This document shows, piece after piece, positions 51,379 through 60,864 of a DNA stretch of 64,000 bases (positions within the stretch are counted from its first letter, which is position 1; every line of letters starts with the position of its first letter). Position numbers and translations under genes: made by a program. Location: positions 1-64,000 of the forward strand of contig NZ_AEVT01000099.1 in NCBI RefSeq assembly GCF_000189275.1, written 5' to 3'. The DNA comes from Vibrio sinaloensis DSM 21326 (lineage in GTDB: Bacteria; Pseudomonadota; Gammaproteobacteria; Enterobacterales; Vibrionaceae). The notes beneath the pieces are model-generated. The model saw only the letters and a list, made by a program, of their open reading frames with translations. It did not search any database and was not told the origin of the DNA.

Positions 51379-53319
51379 TTAGCCTTCGCTGCGACGGTCA
51401 CGACCATGGCCACGTTCGCCACGGTAGTTACCACGGTGGTCGCCACCGCGATTGCGGTCAAAACGACGCTCGCCATCACGGCTACCACGGCCGCCTTCAC
51501 GGTTACCACGGTAACCACCTTCGCGGTTGCCGTCACGGTTTCCACGGTAGCCACCTTCGCGATTGCCATCACGGTTGCCACGGTAACCGCCTTCACGACG
51601 ACCACCATCGCGGCCACGACCGCCATCACGACCACCGCCACGGCGAGGCTCACGGAAATCGTTAAAGTCACATACTACCGCGTCAACTTGCTTCTGACGG
51701 ATACGCAGCTTGCGTAGTTTGCCTGCAGTATCAGAAGACATTGCTTTAGGCAGCTGAACATAAGTCTCGCCTTGAGCTAGCTTGATCGCACCGATAGAGC
51801 CTTTAGTTAGACCTAGCTCATTTGCTAGTGCACCAACGATGTCTTTAACTTGAACGCCTTGCTCACGACCAACTTGGAACTGGTAAGTATCCCAATCTTG
51901 GTTGTTGAAGTTACGATCACGGCCACGACCATCGCGACCGCCTTCACGACGCTCTTTACGACGCTGCTTATCACGTTCAATCGCTTCAATCATTGGATCT
52001 TCACCAATGTAGAATAGAGGACGTTTACCTTGCTGACGTTTAAGCAAGATTGCCGCAAGTGTTGCAGCATCAAGCTCTAGAGACTCTTGTAGTTTTTCAA
52101 CTAGCTCAGAGAACTTCTCTAGTGCTTTGTGTTCTTTTTCAGTTTCTAGCTCAGCACCCAATTTAGCAAGACGAGCTTCTGCTACTTTGTCACGGTGTGG
52201 AAGTTGGATTTCTTCCATCGATGACTTAGTTACGCGCTCGATAGTGCGAAGCATGCGTAGTTGGTTAGTGCGAACAAGAAGGATCGCTTTACCTTTACGA
52301 CCAGCACGACCTGTACGGCCGATACGGTGGATGTAAGACTCAACATCGAATGGGATGTCGTAGTTAAATACGTGCGTGATACGTGGAACGTCAAGACCAC
52401 GTGCTACAACGTCAGTGGCAACTAGAATGTCGATAACACCTTGTTTGATGTGATCAACAGTACGCTCACGTAGAGACTGAGGGATGTCGCCGTGCAGTGC
52501 AGACGCTTTAAAGCCACGTGCACATAACCAATCAGCAAGACGCTCAGTATCTTGACGTGTACGTACGAATACGATTGATGCGTCTGTCTCTTCTGTTTCT
52601 AGAAGGCGAGACATTGCTTCGTCTTTCTCTACGCCTTTAACAACCCAGAACTGTTGCTCTACTTTATCTACGGTGTGGTTCTTACCTGCTACGTCGATAG
52701 TGACAGGTTCACGCAAGAAGCGCTCAACAATGTTTTTCAGCATTGGAGGCATAGTTGCAGAGAATAGAACACGTTGTGCAGATTCAGGAGCGTGCTCCAT
52801 GATTGCTGTTACGTCGTCTACGAAGCCCATGTTTAGCATTTCGTCAGCTTCATCTAGAACGAACGTGTGTACTTCGTCTAGGTGTAGGCGATCACGGTTG
52901 ATAAGGTCTTGAACACGACCTGGAGTACCAACAACAATGTGAGCACCGTGCTTAAGAGCACGCATTTGGTCAACGATTGAAGTACCACCGTAGATCTCAA
53001 GAACTTTAAGACCAGAGATGTTTTGGCCGAGGTTCTTGATTTCAGCGGCTACCTGAATCGCTAGTTCACGTGTTGGTGCAAGAACGATCGCTTGAGGCTT
53101 ACGCTGACCAAGATCAAGTTTGTTTAGAAGTGGTAGAGAGAAGGCTGCTGTTTTACCAGTACCAGTTTGCGCTTTACCTAGTGCGTCAACGCCTTCCATT
53201 AGGTGCGGGATAGATGCCGCTTGGATAGGGGTTGGAGAAACGAAACCCATACCTTCAAGAGCTGAAAGGATAGAGTCGTTAAGCGCTAGATCGCTAAACT
53301 GAGTTACAGAATCTGTCAT
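51379..53319 (-). CDS. deaD: DEAD-box ATP-dependent RNA helicase DeaD/CsdA
   Basis: DeaD unwinds RNA in ribosome biogenesis, RNA decay and cold adaptation. The 646-residue protein has the Q motif, AQTGTGKT, PTRELA, DEAD, SAT and the C-terminal HRIGRTGRAGRKG motif. A DbpA-like RNA-binding domain (about 485-560) follows. The tail from about 562 is an RGG-type low-complexity region rich in Gly, Arg, Asn and Asp, with GGYRGNRDGNRE repeated nearly exactly. AGGA precedes the ATG by five bases. A long upstream leader, as in E. coli, is possible. Confidence 0.96.
   Translation of the reverse strand: MTDSVTQFSDLALNDSILSALEGMGFVSPTPIQAASIPHLMEGVDALGKAQTGTGKTAAFSLPLLNKLDLGQRKPQAIVLAPTRELAIQVAAEIKNLGQNISGLKVLEIYGGTSIVDQMRALKHGAHIVVGTPGRVQDLINRDRLHLDEVHTFVLDEADEMLNMGFVDDVTAIMEHAPESAQRVLFSATMPPMLKNIVERFLREPVTIDVAGKNHTVDKVEQQFWVVKGVEKDEAMSRLLETEETDASIVFVRTRQDTERLADWLCARGFKASALHGDIPQSLRERTVDHIKQGVIDILVATDVVARGLDVPRITHVFNYDIPFDVESYIHRIGRTGRAGRKGKAILLVRTNQLRMLRTIERVTKSSMEEIQLPHRDKVAEARLAKLGAELETEKEHKALEKFSELVEKLQESLELDAATLAAILLKRQQGKRPLFYIGEDPMIEAIERDKQRRKERREGGRDGRGRDRNFNNQDWDTYQFQVGREQGVQVKDIVGALANELGLTKGSIGAIKLAQGETYVQLPKAMSSDTAGKLRKLRIRQKQVDAVVCDFNDFREPRRGGGRDGGRGRDGGRREGGYRGNRDGNREGGYRGNRDGNREGGYRGNREGGRGSRDGERRFDRNRGGDHRGNYRGERGHGRDRRSEG
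51511..51582. repeat. 36-base tandem repeat in the deaD 3' end
   Basis: Two adjacent 36-base units, 51511-51546 and 51547-51582, differ at a few third positions and encode repeats of GGYRGNRDGNRE. Partial units flank them on both sides. The repeat is in frame, so unit number changes would keep the protein intact. Confidence 0.8.
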
Positions 53320-53684
53320 TGGGATCCTACTATTTTTATGTCAACAAAAGGTCCCACGAGCTCTACCAATTCCAATACCAATCCAGTTGAGAGCTGATTC
53401 CATTCAGATGCGGAAAAGTCGTAAATCGCATCAAGCCGCTAGGGACGTAAATAAGGGGGCGGATTATTCCCTAAATGCATAAAAAAAGCTAGAAAAAATT
53501 GAATTACATCACAAATTTTTCTCAGAGAAGAGAAAAGTGGCCATAATATCGTCATTTAGAGCAAGTATTTACGAAACTAAGTGCTTGATGAATTGCCATT
53601 GATGGAATTGTTACCCGCTCAAGGTAGCTTGGTAAATAGGCCGATGATATAGTGTCAGCAATTTTTTCAGTAAGAAATGTACAG
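53320..53684. other. Divergent deaD/rnb leader region without a clear gene
   Basis: The 365 bases hold no convincing reading frame. Near 53365-53390 there is a run of related CCAAT-type steps (CCAATTCCAATACCAAT). A CATAAT hexamer near 53542 could serve rnb. The side next to deaD may be its untranslated leader. No strong terminator or operator is visible. Confidence 0.4.
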
Positions 53685-55685
53685 ATGTTCCAAGATAACC
53701 CGCTATTGGCTCAACTTAAGCAGCAAATTCAAGAAACCCTACCGAAAAAGGAAGGCACAATCAAAGCGACCGAGAAGGGCTTTGGCTTTCTAGAAGTAGA
53801 CAGCAAAACGAGTTTCTTTATTCCGCCACCGTACATGAAGAAATGTATCCATGGTGATAAGGTTAAAGCAATTATCCGCACGGAAAAAGAGCGCGAAGTT
53901 GCCGAGCCTGAAGAGTTATTGGAACAGTCTTTAACTCGTTTTATTGGTCGCGTGAAACTGTTCAAAGGTAAATTGAACGTTACCCCTGATCACCCGCAGC
54001 TGAAAAAACTGTCACTAAAAGCGAAAACTCGCAAAGGCATTAAGAGCGATGATCTTAAAGAAGGCGATTGGGTTGTAGCGCATCTAACTCGCCACCCTTT
54101 AAAAGGTGATAATGGCTTCTTTGTCGAGATCTCGGAAAAGATCACCGATGCTGACGACAAGATTGCACCTTGGTGGGTAACCTTGGCACAAAACGATCTG
54201 CCCAACAGTGAGCCAGCAGGTATCGATAATTGGGAAATCAGAGACGATGCGGATCTTGAACGTATCGATATGACGCACGTTCCTTTCGTGACGATTGATG
54301 GTGAGTCTACCAAAGATATGGATGATGCCCTGTTCGCGAAGAAAAAGGACAATGGCGATTTTGAGTTGACCATTGCGATTGCCGATCCAACCGCTTACAT
54401 CACGCCAGATAGCGAGATGGATAAAGTGGCTCGTCAACGAGGCTTCACTATTTACTTACCAGGTCGCAATATCCCAATGCTGCCGCGTGATCTCGCAGAT
54501 GAGCTGTGTTCACTGATTGAAGGTGAACAGCGTCCAGCGGTATGTTGCAGCGTGACCATCAGTAAAGACGGTGTGATTGCGGACGATATTCAGTTCTTCG
54601 CGGCGAACATTAAATCTCACGCTCGTTTAGCATACGATCATGTTTCAGACTGGATCGAAAATGGCCAGTCAGACGCATGGCAGCCAAGCGAAGAGATTGC
54701 TCAGATTGTTCGTGACTTGTACGACTTCTCTCTTGCTCGCGCGGATTGGCGTGAGAAAAATGCCGTGGTATTCCCAGATCGCCCTGATTACCGCTTTGAA
54801 CTGAGCGAAGATAACGACGTGGTAGCTATCCATGCGGACATGCGTCGTAGTGCCAACCGCTTGGTTGAAGAAGCGATGATTACAGCGAACATCTGTGCTG
54901 GTAAGACGCTACAAGCTAGCTTTAACTCAGGTGTGTTCAATACCCATGCGGGCTTCAAACCAGAGAAAATCGAAGATGTGGTTGCACTAGTGAATCCTGA
55001 GGGTGAACTGCCATTTACTGCGGAATCTATTGCTACCCTAGAAGGGTTTGCTGCGCTGCGCCGTTGGTTGGCAAGCCAAGAAACCTCTTACTTGGACAAT
55101 CGTATCCGCAAATCGCAAGCGTACAGTGAAATTGGTAATCAACCTCTTCCACATTACGCAATGGGCTTAGACCTATACGCAACATGGACCTCACCAATTC
55201 GTAAATACGGTGACATGATTAACCATCGTATGTTGAAAGCACATATTCTAGGTAAAGAGCCAGTGCAGACGGCAGATGAAACCGTTGGTGAAGAGCTGGC
55301 ATTGCACCGTAAGCACCATAAGATCGCAGAGCGCAATGTTGGCGACTGGCTTTACGCTCGCACACTGGCAGCTGAACCAGAGAAAGCAACCACCTTCCAA
55401 GGCGAGATCTTCGACATCAATCGAGCGGGTATGCGTGTACGTTTACTTGAAAATGGTGCGGCGGCCTTTATCCCAGGTTCGCTTATTTTGGCCAATAAAG
55501 AGCGCCTAGAGTGCAATGGTGAAAATGGTACTGTCTCAGTCGACAAGCAAATCGAGTATCGTTTGGGGGATGTATTAGAGGTCGTTTTGGCTGAAGTAAA
55601 CCAAGAAAACCGTAGCATTGTGGCTAAGCCAACGCGAGTGTTTGCAGAGTTACCAGCAGCGGAACCAGAAACGGCTGCAGAGTAA
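53685..55685 (+). CDS. rnb: Exoribonuclease II
   Basis: RNase II degrades single-stranded RNA 3' to 5'. The frame opens at a GTG at 53652, but MFQDNPLLAQLKQQI at 53685 matches the known E. coli start, giving 666 residues. An N-terminal cold-shock RNA-binding domain (GTIKATEKGFGFLEV) precedes the RNB domain. The catalytic aspartates lie in TIDGESTKDMDDALFA (about residues 205-220). A C-terminal S1 domain ends the protein. It stands alone, with a strong terminator after it. Confidence 0.96.
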   Translation: MFQDNPLLAQLKQQIQETLPKKEGTIKATEKGFGFLEVDSKTSFFIPPPYMKKCIHGDKVKAIIRTEKEREVAEPEELLEQSLTRFIGRVKLFKGKLNVTPDHPQLKKLSLKAKTRKGIKSDDLKEGDWVVAHLTRHPLKGDNGFFVEISEKITDADDKIAPWWVTLAQNDLPNSEPAGIDNWEIRDDADLERIDMTHVPFVTIDGESTKDMDDALFAKKKDNGDFELTIAIADPTAYITPDSEMDKVARQRGFTIYLPGRNIPMLPRDLADELCSLIEGEQRPAVCCSVTISKDGVIADDIQFFAANIKSHARLAYDHVSDWIENGQSDAWQPSEEIAQIVRDLYDFSLARADWREKNAVVFPDRPDYRFELSEDNDVVAIHADMRRSANRLVEEAMITANICAGKTLQASFNSGVFNTHAGFKPEKIEDVVALVNPEGELPFTAESIATLEGFAALRRWLASQETSYLDNRIRKSQAYSEIGNQPLPHYAMGLDLYATWTSPIRKYGDMINHRMLKAHILGKEPVQTADETVGEELALHRKHHKIAERNVGDWLYARTLAAEPEKATTFQGEIFDINRAGMRVRLLENGAAAFIPGSLILANKERLECNGENGTVSVDKQIEYRLGDVLEVVLAEVNQENRSIVAKPTRVFAELPAAEPETAAE

Positions 55686-55702
55686 GGCAGTTGAATTAAC
55701 GT

Positions 55703-55730
55703 AAGAGGGTGCCCAATGGCACCCTCTTTT
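55703..55730 (+). terminator. Intrinsic terminator after rnb
   Basis: AAGAGGGTGCC pairs with its complement around the loop CAAT and runs into TTTT. It starts 18 bases after the rnb stop. Confidence 0.88.
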
Positions 55731-55750
55731 GTATGCAGCTTGCAGAATGG

Positions 55751-56104
55751 TTAATCTTCCCAGAATACCGATTTAGGGTCTTTGTCCACCTCACGCATGA
55801 TGGCGGTGAGATCGCTGCTTCCTGCTAGGAATGGGTAAGGTAGCCAGTGATCGGACAGTGTGTCATCAGGAACAAACAACTCCCAATGACGCTTATCTAT
55901 ACTCCACTCAACTTTGGCAACAGGTAACATGTAATCACAGTGGCTTGAATCAAGCAGGAAGTGTTGCTTGATAAACACCACGCCAGCGCCTGTTGTTTCG
56001 TAGCTTGCTTTGCCTAACTCTGCCGGCATGCTTTGGTTGCGCTGCTGACAAATCAGCTGCGCGCGACTTTCGACTTGTTTTTGTAGCAAACTTACAACGG
56101 CCAT
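55751..56104 (-). CDS. Small conserved protein, DUF3024-like
   Basis: The 117-residue soluble protein has a helical N-terminus (VVSLLQKQVESRAQLICQQR), a central beta-rich part and the stretch KVEWSIDKRHWELFVPDD followed by WLPYP near the end. The order Lys/Trp-rich strand, WxLF, then a short helix and a closing DPKSVFWED resembles what I recall of DUF3024, a family of small gammaproteobacterial proteins of unknown function. It is divergent from pstS. No partner is suggested by context. Confidence 0.6.
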   Translation of the reverse strand: MAVVSLLQKQVESRAQLICQQRNQSMPAELGKASYETTGAGVVFIKQHFLLDSSHCDYMLPVAKVEWSIDKRHWELFVPDDTLSDHWLPYPFLAGSSDLTAIMREVDKDPKSVFWED

Positions 56105-56164
56105 AGCGACTCCCTATCTCAATCTAATCATAGTATTTAATGGTTATTTCGCTGTCTGTATAGT

Positions 56165-56182
56165 TTTTCACAAAAATGTCAT
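56165..56182 (+). promoter_or_regulatory. Pho box and -10 element of pstS
   Basis: TTTTCAC-AAAA-ATGTCAT fits the PhoB direct-repeat layout of two seven-base halves spaced by four A/T bases. It matches nine of the 14 half-site bases of CTGTCAT/CTGTCAC. A TAAGAT hexamer at 56193-56198 begins ten bases after it, the usual spacing between a Pho box and the -10 element. Confidence 0.65.
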
Positions 56183-56243
56183 CTAACCGCAATAAGATGG
56201 CTGCCAATATCATCGCTTACCTAGATTCATATGGGAGAAAATT

Positions 56244-57059
56244 ATGGTTCGTGTTGTGCTGGCCGCACTGGTTTCTTTTTCGTTTTTCGCTCCGTCACTT
56301 CATGCACAAGAAGTGAATGTGTCTGGCTCAACGTCGGTAGCGCGTGTTATGGATGTACTGGCAGAAGAGTTTAATAAGTCTCATCCAGAAAGTTACATTG
56401 CTGTACAAGGGATTGGCTCGACGGCTGGGATCACCCTGGTCAAGAAAGGGGTTGCCGATATCGGTATGAGCTCGCGCTATTTAACGGAAAGTGAGCAAGA
56501 TGAATCCTTGATGGTGACGCCGATTGCTTTCGACGGTTTGGCGGTTGTCGTGAATCAATCTAACTCGCTACAAAACATTACCCGTGAACAGTTGTTCGAT
56601 ATCTACAAAGGTAAGATCACCAACTGGAAACAGTTAGGCGGGCAGGATCAAAAGATCGCCGTCGTCACTCGTGAAGCATCTTCTGGCTCTCGTTATAGTT
56701 TTGAAAGCTTGCTCGGTTTGACCAAAGTGATTAATGGTCGTTTGGTATCAGACATTAATCCAGATAACTTAGTGGTTAATAGCAATAGCATGGTTAAAAC
56801 CATTGTGAACCATAATAAACAAGCGATCGGTTTCGTATCGACGGGGTCAGTAGACCGCTCGGTGAAAGCAATTCAGTTTGAAGGGATTGAAGCGACCAGT
56901 AAGAACATCGCGACGGGGCGCTATGAGTTGTCTCGTCCTTTCCTAGTGCTATACAGCAGTGGTGAACTGAAAAAAGATTCTCAGGACTTTATTCAGTATC
57001 TAAAAAGCAAAGAAGCTAAAGCTTTGATTGATGAATATGGCTACACGCCGATAAAGTGA
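56244..57059 (+). CDS. pstS: PstS-type phosphate-binding protein, without pstCAB
   Basis: The 271-residue periplasmic protein binds phosphate with high affinity. A signal peptide (about 21 residues, ending LHAQ) precedes VNVSGSTSVARVM, GIGSTAGITLVKKGVADIGMSSR and the segment TREASSGSRYSFE, which carry the Ser, Asp and Arg phosphate contacts. No permease or ATPase genes follow: a terminator lies 14 bases after the stop. It may serve a transporter encoded elsewhere or act in sensing. A Pho box precedes it, so phosphate starvation should induce it. Confidence 0.9.
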   Translation: MVRVVLAALVSFSFFAPSLHAQEVNVSGSTSVARVMDVLAEEFNKSHPESYIAVQGIGSTAGITLVKKGVADIGMSSRYLTESEQDESLMVTPIAFDGLAVVVNQSNSLQNITREQLFDIYKGKITNWKQLGGQDQKIAVVTREASSGSRYSFESLLGLTKVINGRLVSDINPDNLVVNSNSMVKTIVNHNKQAIGFVSTGSVDRSVKAIQFEGIEATSKNIATGRYELSRPFLVLYSSGELKKDSQDFIQYLKSKEAKALIDEYGYTPIK

Positions 57060-57072
57060 TTAGCTTGAATGG

Positions 57073-57105
57073 AAAGAGCCAGCGTAACGCTGGCTCTTTT
57101 TTTGT
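57073..57105. terminator. Bidirectional terminator after pstS
   Basis: AAAGAGCCAGCG pairs with its complement around a TAA loop. A T run (TTTTTTT) on the plus side and A residues on the other serve pstS and the converging DUF885 gene. Confidence 0.9.
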
Positions 57106-59133
57106 CTATTTCTGCGTTTTTATCCAGTTTTCGATGCTGGTTTCAACCACTTCCATAGGCTGGTCGCCGTATTTGAGCAACTGATCATGGAATGAAGCCC
57201 AATCAAACTTGTCACCCAATTCGGTTTGCGCTTTGTCCAGCAACGCTTTGATCACTAAGAATCCCGATTTGTATGAAACGGCTTGACCGACATAAGCCGC
57301 GTAGCGATAGCTCTCAGACTCGATGTCGCCATCCCCGAGAGCTGAATTGTCATTCATATAGGTTTGCGCCTGCTCGATACTCCAACCTTTAGCGTGAATG
57401 CCTGTATCTACCGCGAGACGCATATTCCGCAGTTGCGCTTCATTGAGGCTGCCGAAGTATTGCAGGGCATTACATTCCTCAGCGTCAAGGTAGATGCCAC
57501 CTTGGAAGGTATTGTAGTCGAGGTCCGCTTTACACATACCCGTTCCTTCGACAAACGTAGGTAACCCCTTGTCATCGAGTTTCCCGTATATGCCCATCTC
57601 CAAACCTAGCCATTCCGTGTAGAGCGCCCAACCTTCGGCATAGGCGGTGTACCAAACGTTTTTAATATAGTCTGGCTTATTCGCCGGTGGGTACTCTATC
57701 GAGTAAGCGTTTTGGAAATGGTGGCCCGGCGCGGCTTCGTGAAGAAGAAGCGTAGAGACATTCCACTTCTGCAAGCTATAGTCTGGGTGGGTATTGAGGT
57801 TGAATTTGTTGCTACCATAGGAAGCGACACCTTCATAAAGCTCGCCCGATGCCGGAGTTGGTACAATCGTGTAGTCCGTTTCGATGGTTTTGAAGTAACC
57901 AGCAACCACATCGTTTGCATCGGTCTTAAAGGTGTTGTAGTCAATCAAGGCCGATTGACAGGCGTTGGAATTAGAGGCTTCGTCACAGAGCGTTTTGTAT
58001 TGAGTATCTCCGACGTTCACACCATCGCGGCCATAGAAGAACTGTTCGCTGTTAAGGTAATCAAAGAACTCAGATAGGTTAATATTGCCACTGCCATCGG
58101 CAATATTGAAATCACGCATTTCGAATGTGCCATCACTCTTGCGCCAGTTTGCGGTAATGGTATTGCCCCGTTTCTCTGCCACCAGTTTAGCTACTCGAAT
58201 CATCTCGGCTTTTGCTTCGGCAACCAACTGTTCGCCCAGTTGGTTTAGCTCCATAGCCGACTTACCTGTGGTGCTGTTTCGGTCAAGTTGCCATTGATAC
58301 CAGGCTTGACCATTGGGTAGATCACCCCAGCCAATATTGGTGTCTTGGATACTGCCAGCAGCACCAGTGCCTCTTGCCGCGGTAATGTAGTCGGTTTTGA
58401 GGAAATCGACTAAATCGGTAAGTGCTGCGACCGCGTCATCAACGGCCTTATCATATTCGGCGGGAAGATCGGAGGTGTCGCCAAGAGTATTTAAATGAGT
58501 CACACCTCGGCGAAGCAACGCATAATTATCCTTAGCGACGGTATTCTCTGTCGATTCAATAAAACGAGTCGTTAGAACTTTAGGTAATTGGGCAGAGTCT
58601 ATTATTCCCAAAGAATAAAGTGACTTAAGATTATTAACCCAAGAGGTAAATTCTCTTACCACTTGTATATGATCCCGATAATCATCAATATCAGTTAATT
58701 TTTTACCAGCGTAGTCGGCATTCCATTGAATATAATTATAAAAGTGGGTAATAGGAATATCGAAGTTACCAAAACGAGTATTAGGAAGTGAAGCTCCTCT
58801 TAATTTAATATTTCGGTCGAAGATAAATGTATCGTAATAGATCTTATCTTCGTCACTGAGCGAGTCGCGGTCAATAGCTTCAAGCTTATCAAGGTACAAG
58901 CGGTCTACAGCCTGACGAGAGACGGACATCTGATCAGTGACTTGACCAAAGGTTGTACTGTCTAAGGTAGATATTGCCGACTGGTAATCTCGGAATACCT
59001 CACGCATGGCAAGATCAGGTGCTGTGCTCGGATTTCGAGTTTCTACAATGGTTGTCTCTTCATCATTACAACCAGCTAAAGACGTAATGGTAATTAATGC
59101 TATAGCAATAGGGTTAAATTTACGAAGCATCAT
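57106..59133 (-). CDS. DUF885 family lipoprotein, probable metallohydrolase
   Basis: This 675-residue envelope protein has a lipoprotein signal (MMLRKFNPIAIALITITSLAGC). The mature part shows the DUF885 features: long helical N-terminal part, YAEGWALYTEWLG near the end and the zinc-type motif LLHEAAPGHHFQ, a HExxPGHH variant. DUF885 proteins are thought to be peptidase-like, but activity is unproven for most. The ATG pair at 59133 follows GAGGA, so the 19 residues of upstream open frame are excluded. It is a single gene ended by a shared terminator. Confidence 0.87.
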   Translation of the reverse strand: MMLRKFNPIAIALITITSLAGCNDEETTIVETRNPSTAPDLAMREVFRDYQSAISTLDSTTFGQVTDQMSVSRQAVDRLYLDKLEAIDRDSLSDEDKIYYDTFIFDRNIKLRGASLPNTRFGNFDIPITHFYNYIQWNADYAGKKLTDIDDYRDHIQVVREFTSWVNNLKSLYSLGIIDSAQLPKVLTTRFIESTENTVAKDNYALLRRGVTHLNTLGDTSDLPAEYDKAVDDAVAALTDLVDFLKTDYITAARGTGAAGSIQDTNIGWGDLPNGQAWYQWQLDRNSTTGKSAMELNQLGEQLVAEAKAEMIRVAKLVAEKRGNTITANWRKSDGTFEMRDFNIADGSGNINLSEFFDYLNSEQFFYGRDGVNVGDTQYKTLCDEASNSNACQSALIDYNTFKTDANDVVAGYFKTIETDYTIVPTPASGELYEGVASYGSNKFNLNTHPDYSLQKWNVSTLLLHEAAPGHHFQNAYSIEYPPANKPDYIKNVWYTAYAEGWALYTEWLGLEMGIYGKLDDKGLPTFVEGTGMCKADLDYNTFQGGIYLDAEECNALQYFGSLNEAQLRNMRLAVDTGIHAKGWSIEQAQTYMNDNSALGDGDIESESYRYAAYVGQAVSYKSGFLVIKALLDKAQTELGDKFDWASFHDQLLKYGDQPMEVVETSIENWIKTQK

Positions 59134-59528
59134 ATCGAGTATCCTCATAGATAAATTCGATAAGTACTTTATCTGACAAAATTGGAGCAATAAATTGGCT
59201 AAAAATAAAACTGTGATTAAAAAGTGGCCAGTGTTATTGAATAGTATTCAGAGTTTAATCATCAGTATGAATGTTCTATTGTTAATTTGATTATATATTT
59301 GTTGTAAATGAATATTATATTTATTGTCGTGTGTTTATTCGCATATTATCTCTAAGTTAATTAAAAAGACTATTTTCAAAAAATATCGACTCAATCACAA
59401 AATACCTTTCAAGGCCAAGTTTGGGATAAAAGCTCCTAAACCAAAGAGTGATTCCAAACCTTTCTCCATACCAAGTGTAAGGGAATGGACTACAATTTAA
59501 TCAGATAAAAGTTCTGGGAGGTGTCGAA
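59134..59528. other. AT-rich gap between DUF885 and nfeD genes
   Basis: The 395 bases carry no convincing reading frame. They are markedly A/T-rich, more so than the surroundings. A TACAAT hexamer at 59491-59496 may be the -10 element for nfeD, but I see no good -35 partner. Promoters of both divergent genes should lie here. Confidence 0.4.
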
Positions 59529-60863
59529 GTGACTCAGGTTCTTAGAAATATTTTATCCGTGTTGTTGCTTTGCTTTTCTGCGTTCATTGCGGCAGAAGAG
59601 GCTGTGCCTTCAAAACCGCCTACCGTTCCCCTTATTTCGATAGATGGCGCTATTGGTCCAGCGGTGGGGCAGTATGTGATAGAAGAAATCGCGCGAGCTA
59701 ACAAAGTCGGCAGTCCAGCGCTTATCATCACCATTGATACCCCCGGAGGTTTGGTGACTAGCCTGCGCGATATTAATCAGGCAATTTTAAATTCTCAGAT
59801 CCCTATCTTATGTTTGGTTCACCCTCAAGGAGCCAGAGCGGCCAGCGCCGGGACGTTTATACTTTACGCTTGTCATATTGCCGCGATGGCTCCCGCGACG
59901 TCGTTAGGAGCGGCCACGCCAGTGAGTATTGGAGGGCCTAGCCCAACCCAGAAAGAACAAGAGTCGTCAGAACCCTCAGCTATGGAAAACAAAGTACTCA
60001 ATGACTCTATCGCTTACATACGCTCTTTGGCGCAGCTGAGAGGGCGCAATGCAGAATGGGCGGAAGAAGCCGTCAGGGACGCTGCAACACTTTCTGCCAC
60101 TGAAGCGCTGGATAACAATGTCATTAACCTTTTGGCTGACTCACCTCAGGACCTGCTGAATAAGCTCAATGGTCAGGAGGTAGAGGTCAACCAAGCTTCT
60201 GTCGCACTGGCGTTTTCCGAGGTGGAACTTGACGTCAGGCAGCCCGATTGGCGTCATCAATTTCTTGCGACTATCACCAACCCAAACATCGCTTATCTAC
60301 TGATGATCATCGGTATCTATGGCTTGTTGCTCGAGTTTTACAGCCCAGGTTTTGGGGTCGCCGGTGTGGTTGGGGCAATCAGCTTACTTGTGGCCACTTA
60401 CGCTTTCCAAATGCTACCGATTAATTACGTCGGAGTTGGACTCATTGTTCTGGGGTTGGGGTTACTAGTGGCAGAATCCCTGCTGCCGAGTTTTGGCATT
60501 ATGGGGTTTGGTGGTGTGATTGCGTTTGTGCTTGGCTCAATTTTCTTGATCGACAGCGATATCCCTGAATTGCGTGTTTCGCCAAGCTTAATTTATTTGT
60601 TAGCAGCAACGACTGGCGCATTACTACTGTTTGTGCTTCGTCGCTTGTGGCAATTGCGACACCGACAAGTAGTGAGTGGCTTAGACAACCTTATAGGCAG
60701 CATGGCGAGAGTTGAGAAGGGCTTTGTTACCCAAGGGTATGTCTATGTGGCAGGGGAACGGTGGGCTGCGCGTGGAGAGCAAGGTTTTGCTGATGACGAA
60801 ATGGTGGAAATTGTCGCCGTAGAGGGACTGACCTTGTTGGTAACCAAGGTCAAAGGAGGTTGA
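59529..60863 (+). CDS. nfeD: NfeD-type membrane serine protease
   Basis: The 444-residue NfeD protein has a signal peptide, a ClpP-like protease domain (about 33-235) and four or five membrane helices (about 258-370). A cytosolic OB-fold domain ends it (about 380-444). The catalytic Ser106 lies in ARAASAGTF and the Lys155 in MENKVLND, the dyad known for archaeal 1510-N. It cleaves hydrophobic segments of membrane proteins such as stomatin. The GTG start follows GGGAGG. The stomatin-like gene begins one base after its stop, the usual partner arrangement. Confidence 0.92.
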   Translation: MTQVLRNILSVLLLCFSAFIAAEEAVPSKPPTVPLISIDGAIGPAVGQYVIEEIARANKVGSPALIITIDTPGGLVTSLRDINQAILNSQIPILCLVHPQGARAASAGTFILYACHIAAMAPATSLGAATPVSIGGPSPTQKEQESSEPSAMENKVLNDSIAYIRSLAQLRGRNAEWAEEAVRDAATLSATEALDNNVINLLADSPQDLLNKLNGQEVEVNQASVALAFSEVELDVRQPDWRHQFLATITNPNIAYLLMIIGIYGLLLEFYSPGFGVAGVVGAISLLVATYAFQMLPINYVGVGLIVLGLGLLVAESLLPSFGIMGFGGVIAFVLGSIFLIDSDIPELRVSPSLIYLLAATTGALLLFVLRRLWQLRHRQVVSGLDNLIGSMARVEKGFVTQGYVYVAGERWAARGEQGFADDEMVEIVAVEGLTLLVTKVKGG

Positions 60864-60864
60864 T

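Noticed and set aside
51369..51717. Several long frames opposite the deaD 3' end
   Set aside because: Their Val/Thr/Ala-rich or His/Gly-rich low-complexity translations are produced by the GC-rich RGG repeat region read in other frames.
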